Assembly: GCA_003447295.1 (NCBI GenBank)
Contig: DLZQ01000071.1
Location: 5,338 to 14,461, forward strand
Direction: 5' to 3'
From: Lachnospiraceae bacterium
Lineage (GTDB): Bacteria; Bacillota; Clostridia; Lachnospirales; Lachnospiraceae
Length of the DNA: 9,124 bases
Part shown: positions 1-5,469 of the stretch, one piece after another
Layout: each line of letters opens with the position of its first letter
Numbering within the stretch: the stretch's first letter is position 1
The notes under the pieces: generated by a model
Told to the model about the DNA's origin: nothing
The model's input: the letters and a program-made list of their open reading frames with translations, nothing else
Databases searched by the model: none
Translations under genes and position numbers: made by a program

Positions 1-828
1 ATCCGGAAAACAGCAATTGTTATGCTTTTGTGCGTTTATTTCCTGACTTATGGCGTATTGCCGCAGGTAGAGGCAGGAAAAGATACTCCCGTGATCGTGG
101 TGGCACACCGGGCAGGAGCAAAGGTGGCCCCGGAGAATACGCTCGCAGCACTAAAGCAGGCAATCCGTGATGGAGCCCCCATCGCCGAGATCGATGTACA
201 GCAGTTATCCGACGGGACCCTGATCGTGATGCATGACAGCAATTTCAAGCGTACTGCGGGCGAGGATGTCTGTGTGTGGGATGCGGAGGCGGACGTGCTA
301 TCAGCACTGGAAGTGGGAAGTGCATTTTCCGCAGCATACAGAGGAGAACAGATCCCGACACTGGAAGAGATGCTTGCCTGTGCCGGGGGGCGGATCACAT
401 TGATGATCGAATTAAAATACACCGGGCAGGAGCAGGAACTGGAAGAGAACGTTCTTGCGCTGCTTCAGGAGTATGATATGATGGACGAATGCATCATAGG
501 ATCCATGAATAAGGGAATCCTGCAGAGAGTAAGGGAACTGGAACCGGACATCTCCACGGTATATATTGCCCATGATCTGGGTGAGGATGACTATGATCTG
601 GATTATGCGGACAGCTATAGTATCGAAGGGAAAAATCTTACAACAGACATGGTGGAAGCCATCCATTACGAAGGAAAATATGTATATGGTTGGACAGCCA
701 ACACCTCCGGTGCCATGCGGCAGATCGTGAATAGCGGAGCGGATGGCATTGTCACGGACGATGTGCGTCTGTTACAGACATTTTTGAGAGAAAATACTTG
801 TCGCAAAGCGTTTGAAAGTGTATACTAA
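1..828 (+). CDS. Glycerophosphodiester phosphodiesterase, membrane-anchored, C-terminal part (5' end outside window)
   Basis: This enzyme hydrolyses glycerophosphodiesters to glycerol-3-phosphate and an alcohol. The reading frame is open from base 1 (IRKTAIVM...), so the ATG at 22 is probably internal and the true start lies upstream. A hydrophobic segment (about IVMLLCVYFLTYGVLP) is followed directly by the GDPD domain. This fits the last membrane helix of the family whose GDPD domain sits on an N-terminal membrane domain, with catalysis outside the cytoplasmic membrane. Visible GDPD signatures are AHRAG with the catalytic HR pair, PENT, EIDVQ (metal-binding Glu and Asp), DGTLIVMHD with the second catalytic His, LMIELK, and the terminal GWTAN...GADGIVTDD. 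All key residues are present. The stop is TAA at 826-828. No terminator follows, and the next gene's likely promoter lies inside the last codons. The family call is secure; the membrane topology is inferred from the single visible helix. Confidence 0.93.
   Translation: MRKTAIVMLLCVYFLTYGVLPQVEAGKDTPVIVVAHRAGAKVAPENTLAALKQAIRDGAPIAEIDVQQLSDGTLIVMHDSNFKRTAGEDVCVWDAEADVLSALEVGSAFSAAYRGEQIPTLEEMLACAGGRITLMIELKYTGQEQELEENVLALLQEYDMMDECIIGSMNKGILQRVRELEPDISTVYIAHDLGEDDYDLDYADSYSIEGKNLTTDMVEAIHYEGKYVYGWTANTSGAMRQIVNSGADGIVTDDVRLLQTFLRENTCRKAFESVY
798..826 (+). promoter_or_regulatory. Putative sigma-A promoter for the GGDEF-LytTR-GHKL unit
   Basis: TTGTCG at 798-803 and TATACT at 821-826 are separated by exactly 17 bases. 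This gives a predicted start near 833 and a leader of about 29 nt before the ATG at 862. The site lies within the last codons of the phosphodiesterase gene. It would give the signalling genes their own promoter, although read-through from upstream is also possible because no terminator is visible between the two genes. Confidence 0.45.
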
Positions 829-861
829 TTAATTAAGTATGGGGGATGAAAGAGGTTAGAC

Positions 862-2196
862 ATGGGAAAGATATGGGAACTTTTTGAACATCTGGATGAG
901 TATGTGTATGTATCGGATCCGGAGACCAATCAATTAGTATATATGAATCAAAAAGCTCTGAAGAGTTATGGCTTTCGGAGTAAGGAAGAGATTGTCGGGT
1001 TAAAGTGCTATGAGGTATTACAGGGAAATTCTGCTCCCTGCAGTATCTGCAATAATGAGCAGCTCAGACCCGGCTATTTTAAGGAATGGGAATATTACAA
1101 TCCGGTGGTAAAAACGGATTTTCGCATCAAGGATACCCTGGTGGAAGACGATGGCAGAATGCTGCGCATGGAGATTGCCATTGGCTGTGGGCATTCCGGG
1201 GACAGGGAAACCTCTATGGATTACCATAAAATGGAAGCAGCAATGAATCAGGCGATCCGTGTTGCACTCAGACAGGAAACTCCGGATCAGACTTTGGAGG
1301 TATTGCTGGAGCTTCTCGGAAAAACGATGGAGGCAGACCGTACCTATATTTTTGAAAAAAATGATCATGGTCATGATGATAATACATATGAGTGGGCAGC
1401 CAGAGGTGTGACACCGGAAAAGGATAATCTGCAGGATCTGCCTCCGGAGGTTTGTGACCAGTGGTATCAGAAGTTCGCGGGGTATCAGAATATTGTGACA
1501 GAGAACCTGAACGAGATCCAGGATACAGATCCCGAGATGTATGAAGTACTGTCGAGACAGAATATTCATTCATTAGTAGTCGTACCATTATATGATGATG
1601 AAAAAGTGATCGGCTTCTATGGAGTGGATAACCCTCCGGCAAAATATATCGATTTTGCATCGGAGATCCTGCAGATCATGGGACATTTTATTGTATCTTC
1701 TATAAGACGACGTAATCTTGTGAGAAAACTGGAAATCATGAGCTATACGGATTCGCTGACCGGATTTGGGAACCGTTATGCCATGGAAAAATATGTGTCG
1801 GGGATTCTTCCTCAGACGAAGATCGGTGTGGTATATTGTGATGTTACCGGTCTGAAGCGTGTCAATGATGAAAAAGGGCATTCTAAAGGAGATCAATTGA
1901 TCCTCAGAGCTTGTGACTGCCTGAAGAGAACCTTGAAGGAATTCGAACTGTTCCGCATCGGTGGAGATGAATTCGTAGCTCTGTGCAGAGGCATGGAGGA
2001 GGGAGAGCTGTACCGTGAAGTAGAGGAACTGCGGGCAGAATTGGATCGGGAGCATGTCACCATGGCGGTCGGTGCCGCAGTGAATACGCTGGGGGCAGTC
2101 GGATTTGATCATCTCCTGACAGAACCGGAGAGACGAATGTATCAGGACAAGGCGGAATATTATAGGCAGAGCGGATTGAACCGTAGAAGACAGTAA
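862..2196 (+). CDS. PAS-GAF-GGDEF diguanylate cyclase
   Basis: Predicted to make cyclic di-GMP from two GTP. The 444-residue protein has no evident membrane helix, so it is probably cytoplasmic. The domain order is a PAS-like sensor (about 1-105), a GAF domain (about 125-290, with ADRTYIFE and VVVPLYDDEKVIGFYGVDN) and a C-terminal GGDEF domain (about 295-440). The GGDEF domain opens with YTDSLTGFGNR and carries CDVTGLKRVNDEKGHSKGD, giving the expected metal Asp and the substrate-contacting Asn and Asp. The signature FRIGGDEF is intact at 364-371, so activity is likely. The usual RxxD inhibitory site just before the signature is absent (LKEF at that position), suggesting no product inhibition by that route. 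The PAS domain has a cysteine cluster, C49, C60 and C63. A ribosome binding site (aaagagg) precedes the ATG. The gene ends 27 bases before the response regulator and is probably co-transcribed with it. Confidence 0.92.
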   Translation: MGKIWELFEHLDEYVYVSDPETNQLVYMNQKALKSYGFRSKEEIVGLKCYEVLQGNSAPCSICNNEQLRPGYFKEWEYYNPVVKTDFRIKDTLVEDDGRMLRMEIAIGCGHSGDRETSMDYHKMEAAMNQAIRVALRQETPDQTLEVLLELLGKTMEADRTYIFEKNDHGHDDNTYEWAARGVTPEKDNLQDLPPEVCDQWYQKFAGYQNIVTENLNEIQDTDPEMYEVLSRQNIHSLVVVPLYDDEKVIGFYGVDNPPAKYIDFASEILQIMGHFIVSSIRRRNLVRKLEIMSYTDSLTGFGNRYAMEKYVSGILPQTKIGVVYCDVTGLKRVNDEKGHSKGDQLILRACDCLKRTLKEFELFRIGGDEFVALCRGMEEGELYREVEELRAELDREHVTMAVGAAVNTLGAVGFDHLLTEPERRMYQDKAEYYRQSGLNRRRQ

Positions 2197-2223
2197 TTCC
2201 ACATATAATCATGGGAGAACCGG

Positions 2224-2931
2224 ATGAAAATAGCGGTATGTGATGATGACAAAAATTGTCTGGATAGTATAAAACGGTTACTTGCCGAATATCCCGGGAT
2301 CAGCAGAATAGAATATTATCAGGAACTGTCACAGTTGTCGGAAGCGCTGGAAAACGGCACGACATATGATCTTGTGTTGATGGATATTGAATGGGAAGGC
2401 AATGAGCAGGATGGGATAACGTATGCGGCGCAATATAATGTACATAGTCCACAGACCTGGTTTATTTTTGTGACGGCGTATAATGACAAATTCTCCCAAA
2501 AAATTTTTTGGGAGAAAGTAAATCTCTGCGGTTTTCTGGTAAAACCGGTCAAAAAGGAAAATCTGGAAAAGCTATTGGAAAAAGTCAGAGAAAAAATATT
2601 CAGTAGCGATGCACTGATCCTGCAGCATGGTGGGATTACAGAGAAAATTGCAAACAGTCAGATCCGGTATCTGGAGAGCAATGCACATCAATTGCTGATA
2701 CATACGATATCCGGAGAAATCTCGGTATATGAGAAGCTGGATGTCTATGAAAAAAAGCTGCACAAGGATTTTTTACGGGTACATAAAAGTTTTTTAGTGA
2801 ATATGCAGTATATCCGCAGGATTGAGATGAAGGAGGTTACCATGCAGGACGGGACGGTACTTCCTGTCAGCAAGACCAGATACAGTGCGTCCAGAGATAA
2901 ATATTTTCGCTATATAAGGGCAATGCTATGA
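2224..2931 (+). CDS. LytTR-family response regulator (AgrA/LytR type)
   Basis: A two-component response regulator of 235 residues. The receiver domain (about 1-120) shows the acidic pair D7/D8, the phosphoacceptor D54 in LVLMDIEW, T84 in FVTAY and the conserved lysine K107 in FLVKPV. All phosphorylation residues are therefore present. The C-terminal LytTR DNA-binding domain (about 138-235) contains IRYLES.AHQLLIH, the conserved LRVHKSFLVN segment, and VLPVSKTRY. Such proteins usually bind paired direct repeats upstream of target promoters. The ribosome binding site GGGAG (2213-2217) is 6 bases from the ATG. The stop overlaps the kinase start in ATGA, indicating translational coupling. The stretch between T84 and K107 is a few residues longer than in typical LytTR regulators and is encoded in part by a perfect 26-bp palindrome. 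The targets cannot be told from this window. Confidence 0.94.
   Translation: MKIAVCDDDKNCLDSIKRLLAEYPGISRIEYYQELSQLSEALENGTTYDLVLMDIEWEGNEQDGITYAAQYNVHSPQTWFIFVTAYNDKFSQKIFWEKVNLCGFLVKPVKKENLEKLLEKVREKIFSSDALILQHGGITEKIANSQIRYLESNAHQLLIHTISGEISVYEKLDVYEKKLHKDFLRVHKSFLVNMQYIRRIEMKEVTMQDGTVLPVSKTRYSASRDKYFRYIRAML
2491..2516. repeat. Perfect 26-bp palindrome inside the response regulator gene
   Basis: The left half TTCTCCCAAAAAA is followed without a spacer by its exact reverse complement TTTTTTGGGAGAA. The flanking bases (A at 2490, A at 2517) do not pair, so the symmetry ends exactly there. In frame it encodes residues 90-98, FSQKIFWEK, of the receiver domain. RNA could fold into a stem with a GGGAGAA/TTCTCCC base and an A/U-rich top. 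There is no U-tract immediately after it, so it is not an ordinary intrinsic terminator. Confidence 0.9.
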
Positions 2932-4214
2932 TATGTTATATGATGTGTATTCTGTTGTGGATTGCTTATCTGTGGCTGGATTGTATGGTGGTGGGGTATG
3001 CATTTGAACCGCGTAAGGAGAATGTCGGACAGACAAGCATCATCCTGGGCCTGATGGCAGCACAGTTGCCGACGGCGGCAGTAAAATTTTTGTTTAATGA
3101 TCATGTGATGATCCGTTATGGTGCTATGATAGCGATCGGTATTATCACAGTAGCATATGCTGCTGTATTTCTGAAGGGAACCTTAGGACAGAAGATTCTG
3201 TTTATGCTATGCGAATATCTGACAGCTTTGCTGGCGGAAATGCTCAGTATCGGTATTTTGAACAAGTATATGGAGCAAAAGCCACAATTGTCTTACTATA
3301 CACCGACAATGGTATTGTTGTTATCGGTAGTATTGACAGTGACAGCCATATTTTTTCTGATTTTTCTGGTCGTATGGAAGAAAATTGTCGAAAAAGAATC
3401 ATTTGACGTCAGTATTATTATTGTGTTCAGTGTATTTCCTGTCAGCCAGTTGCTTATGATCACTGCGATCAATGAGCAGGTATTCCGGAATATGACGCTG
3501 TATACCGGGTGGATACTGGCAGCGGCCATACTGGGTTCCGTTGCAGACGGTGTGCTGTTGTATACCCTGCTTCGCCAGCAACAGCTGCAGGAGTTGAAAC
3601 TTCGTCTCAGCGAGGTACAGAGTACCTGGGAAATTGCCGAGAATCACTATCATGAGATTGAAAACAGGCGGGAAGAATTCGCCAAGATCCGGCATGACAT
3701 GCGCAACCAGCAGATGGTGCTGCAGGAGCTGTTGCATCAGGGGGAATATGAGAAGGCGGAAAAAATGCTGGAGACATTGACCGATACGGTGGCGGCTACA
3801 ACGGAATACATCTATTGCGGTGATCCGGTATTTAATGCCATCATGGGAGAGACCGAGAAGACTTGCCGGGAGAAAAGGATCGCCTTTAAATACGATCTGG
3901 AGATTCCCCAAAAGCTGAAGCTGGATCCGGTGGCAATCTGCAGTATACTGTCAAACCTGACTAGAAATGCTGTGGCAGCAGCGGAAATGACGGAGAGAGA
4001 AGAAGCGTTTTTGTCCGTAAAGGCGGCAGTAAAAGGGGACTATCTGCATATCTGCGTGGAGAATAGCAGAGCAAAAAAGCTTCCCGGAAGGCCGGGGAGA
4101 AAAGGTTACGGTCTGGAGATCCTGCATGATCTGGTGGAACGCAATCACGGACAGATCGATGTACAGCCCGGCGAAGGAAGCTTCCGGGTGGATGTTACCG
4201 TAGAGAATTTTTGA
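2928..4214 (+). CDS. GHKL sensor histidine kinase (AgrC/LytS-like membrane kinase)
   Basis: Membrane histidine kinase of 428 residues, the probable partner of the preceding LytTR regulator. About six or seven hydrophobic helices fill residues 1-215 (for example near 3-25, 36-56, 63-83, 87-110, 124-150, 158-180 and 190-213). They end in LLYTLLRQQQ, followed by a coiled-coil-like linker. The phosphorylation motif is FAKIRHDMRNQ with H256. The ATPase domain has an N-box, NLTRNAVAAAE (N347), and a glycine box, GRKGYGLEI (393-396), with the family's reduced GHKL form. Nothing essential looks missing. The start ATG overlaps the regulator stop (ATGA), with AAGGG at 2916-2920 as its ribosome binding site. 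No extracellular sensor domain is visible, so the signal is probably sensed within or near the membrane, as in peptide-sensing kinases. No peptide precursor gene is seen nearby, so the ligand is unknown. Confidence 0.93.
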   Translation: MICYMMCILLWIAYLWLDCMVVGYAFEPRKENVGQTSIILGLMAAQLPTAAVKFLFNDHVMIRYGAMIAIGIITVAYAAVFLKGTLGQKILFMLCEYLTALLAEMLSIGILNKYMEQKPQLSYYTPTMVLLLSVVLTVTAIFFLIFLVVWKKIVEKESFDVSIIIVFSVFPVSQLLMITAINEQVFRNMTLYTGWILAAAILGSVADGVLLYTLLRQQQLQELKLRLSEVQSTWEIAENHYHEIENRREEFAKIRHDMRNQQMVLQELLHQGEYEKAEKMLETLTDTVAATTEYIYCGDPVFNAIMGETEKTCREKRIAFKYDLEIPQKLKLDPVAICSILSNLTRNAVAAAEMTEREEAFLSVKAAVKGDYLHICVENSRAKKLPGRPGRKGYGLEILHDLVERNHGQIDVQPGEGSFRVDVTVENF

Positions 4215-4227
4215 GAATTTCTATCAG

Positions 4228-4256
4228 GCAGTTTCCTTGACAGGAGCTGCTTTTTT
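4228..4256 (+). terminator. Intrinsic terminator after the kinase gene
   Basis: A hairpin has the left arm GCAGTTTCC (4228-4236) and the right arm GGAGCTGC (4243-4250). It contains one G-T wobble and a single bulged T, and is followed by six Ts (4251-4256). It lies 13 bases after the kinase stop and closes the GGDEF-LytTR-GHKL unit. Its loop is TTGACA, which also serves as the -35 box of the next promoter. Confidence 0.75.
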
Positions 4257-4265
4257 ATTTATTAT
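4237..4265 (+). promoter_or_regulatory. Near-consensus sigma-A promoter for DUF3793-flavodoxin, overlapping the terminator
   Basis: A perfect -35 hexamer, TTGACA (4237-4242), and TATTAT (4260-4265) are 17 bases apart. This predicts transcription starting near 4272 and a leader of roughly 47 nt. The -35 box is the loop of the upstream terminator and the T-tract falls in the spacer, so termination and initiation share the same bases. Confidence 0.7.
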
Positions 4266-4273
4266 TTATATGA

Positions 4274-4289
4274 GTTAGGAGCAACTAAC
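4274..4289. promoter_or_regulatory. Inverted repeat GTTAG-N6-CTAAC, possible operator at the transcription start
   Basis: GTTAG (4274-4278), the spacer GAGCAA and CTAAC (4285-4289) form a perfect 5-bp inverted repeat. It begins 2 bases past the predicted transcription start, a classic place for a repressor. The half-site resembles the TTAG/CTAA halves of DtxR/IdeR-type iron-regulator boxes, but the 6-base spacing differs from those boxes. Metal-dependent control is therefore only an inference, supported by the flavodoxin downstream. No T-tract follows, so it is not a terminator. Confidence 0.45.
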
Positions 4290-4318
4290 CAAAACAATAT
4301 ACAGGAGGTGAGCAATTT

Positions 4319-4921
4319 TTGAGTCAGGAAACATGGGAGATCCTGTGCGGAATGAAAACAGACGATGTGGAATTGCAGCTGGCATTGCAGTGCGCACCGC
4401 TTATTACAGGACTTAAAATATCCAATCTGCTGACGATTTCATCGGACGGCTTTTGTCTGGTAGAGAAGATCATCTCAGGAAGTTTTATTTCCATGTATCC
4501 GTTATTGGAAACGGAAGAAAAAACAGTCATACTGCTGTATCAAAAGGAACGGCTGGAGAAATATCTGCGAATGATGCAGGTACAGAAGCTGCTGACAGAG
4601 GAAGGGTATCCTTCCTGTCTGCTGGAAGATATCCTGCCGGTCTTGTGCGAAAAGTATGAGGCTTATGTAGAAACCAAAAATGATTTTCCCCATGAGCTGG
4701 GGTTACTTTTGGGGTATCCACCGGAGGATGTGGAAGGATTCATCAGACACCGTGGGAAAAATTGCCTCTGTACCGGGTACTGGAAGGTATATGCGGATAA
4801 AGAGAGGAAACTGCGGCTTTTTGAAAAATATGAATATGCAAAGGAAAATTTGATTCAGCTGCTGCATTATGGATTAAAAATGACGGAGATCATAGAGATC
4901 TGCGGAAGTACAGCAGCATAA
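4319..4921 (+). CDS. DUF3793 family protein
   Basis: A 200-residue protein that I recognise as DUF3793, a family of unknown function common in Clostridia. Family-like segments are ELQLALQCAPLITGLK near the N terminus and LGLLLGYPPEDVEGFI...GKNCLCTGYWKVY around residues 125-160, followed by a charged helical tail (LFEKYEYAKENLIQLL). No signal peptide or membrane helix is visible. The start is TTG at 4319, because no in-frame ATG or GTG fits and a strong AGGAGG (4303-4308) sits 10 bases upstream; a GTG inside that region reaches a stop after three more codons. A flavodoxin gene begins 36 bases downstream on the same strand. From memory, these two genes are often adjacent in Clostridia and sometimes lie near ferrous-iron transport genes, which would suggest an iron or redox role. 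Its biochemical function is not known. Confidence 0.85.
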   Translation: MSQETWEILCGMKTDDVELQLALQCAPLITGLKISNLLTISSDGFCLVEKIISGSFISMYPLLETEEKTVILLYQKERLEKYLRMMQVQKLLTEEGYPSCLLEDILPVLCEKYEAYVETKNDFPHELGLLLGYPPEDVEGFIRHRGKNCLCTGYWKVYADKERKLRLFEKYEYAKENLIQLLHYGLKMTEIIEICGSTAA

Positions 4922-4957
4922 AAGGAACAAAAAGTGCGGAAAACGGAGGAAAATGAA

Positions 4958-5389
4958 ATGGATAAGATTTATGTAGTATTTTGGACACAGGGCGGCAATA
5001 CCCAGGCAATGGCGGAAGCCATCGGAGAGGGAATCCGGGAGGCTGGAAAAGAAGCGGAAGTAGTATTCGTGACAGGAGCGGATATAGAAGCACTGAAGGC
5101 GGCACCCAAATTTGCTCTGGGATGTCCGGCCATGGGCGCAGAGGTGCTGGAAGAAGCGGAGATGGAACCCTTTGTATGCGATGTAGAAGGCTTTGCTTCC
5201 GGGAAAAAGATTGCGCTGTTCGGTTCTTACGGATGGGGAGACGGTGAGTGGATGAGAGACTGGACCACCCGCATGGAAGCAGCGGGAGCAACGGTGTTAA
5301 ACGGCGAAGGACTGATCTGCCATGAAACTCCGGATGAGGACGGATTGAATGCATGCAGGGAACTGGGCAGACAGCTGGCTGATGCATAA
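4958..5389 (+). CDS. Short-chain flavodoxin
   Basis: An FMN-binding electron carrier of 143 residues, the usual size of short-chain flavodoxins, acting in the cytoplasm where it can replace ferredoxin. The FMN phosphate loop is WTQGGNT at 9-15, with glycine where Thr or Ser is more usual at one position. Next come GCPAMGAEVLEEAEMEPF, typical of clostridial flavodoxins, and FGSYGWGDGEWMRDW (88 onward), which forms the isoalloxazine-binding loop. The start ATG at 4958 is chosen because GGAGGA (4945-4950) lies 7 bases upstream and the protein then begins MDKIYVVFW, as flavodoxins do. An in-frame GTG at 4934 would add eight charged residues and lacks a good ribosome binding site. The gene is probably co-transcribed with DUF3793 from the promoter at 4237-4265. 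Confidence 0.95.
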   Translation: MDKIYVVFWTQGGNTQAMAEAIGEGIREAGKEAEVVFVTGADIEALKAAPKFALGCPAMGAEVLEEAEMEPFVCDVEGFASGKKIALFGSYGWGDGEWMRDWTTRMEAAGATVLNGEGLICHETPDEDGLNACRELGRQLADA

Positions 5390-5422
5390 TGGTAATGTGA
5401 GAACATAAAATACAGAACATAG

Positions 5423-5459
5423 AAAAAGGATTCGACATGCGAGATGCCGGATCCTTTTT
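5423..5459. terminator. Bidirectional intrinsic terminator between convergent genes
   Basis: AAAAAGGATTCGACAT (5423-5438) and ATGCCGGATCCTTTTT (5444-5459) form a 16-position stem with one G-T wobble and one A-C mismatch around the loop GCGAG. The A-tract on one side and the T-tract on the other give a terminator on either strand. It serves the flavodoxin (stop at 5389) and the minus-strand gene (stop at 5470). Confidence 0.88.
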
Positions 5460-5469
5460 GCTGTCGGAA

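Noticed and set aside
22..24. ATG at 22 as the true start of the phosphodiesterase
   Set aside because: The frame is open to base 1 and the visible hydrophobic helix begins before this codon, so the gene most likely starts upstream of the window.
1361..1380. Near-palindromic ATCATG/CATGAT within the GGDEF gene
   Set aside because: It is short, explained by the His/Asp codons of NDHGHDDN, and has no positional reason to be a site.
1588..2202. Minus-strand open frame of 204 codons opposite the GGDEF gene
   Set aside because: It is fully antisense to a well-supported GGDEF domain and has no recognisable protein features.
2204..2209. Perfect TATAAT just upstream of the response regulator
   Set aside because: The only TTG-like -35 (TTGAAC at 2176) is 22 bases away, and the resulting transcript would begin inside or beyond the ribosome binding site. 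It is more likely a chance match.
3399..3911. Minus-strand open frame of 170 codons opposite the kinase gene
   Set aside because: It is antisense to the kinase core and has no recognisable family.
4934..4957. GTG start for the flavodoxin, adding eight residues
   Set aside because: The strong GGAGGA at 4945-4950 lies inside this extension and is placed for the ATG at 4958. Flavodoxins begin directly with the first beta strand.
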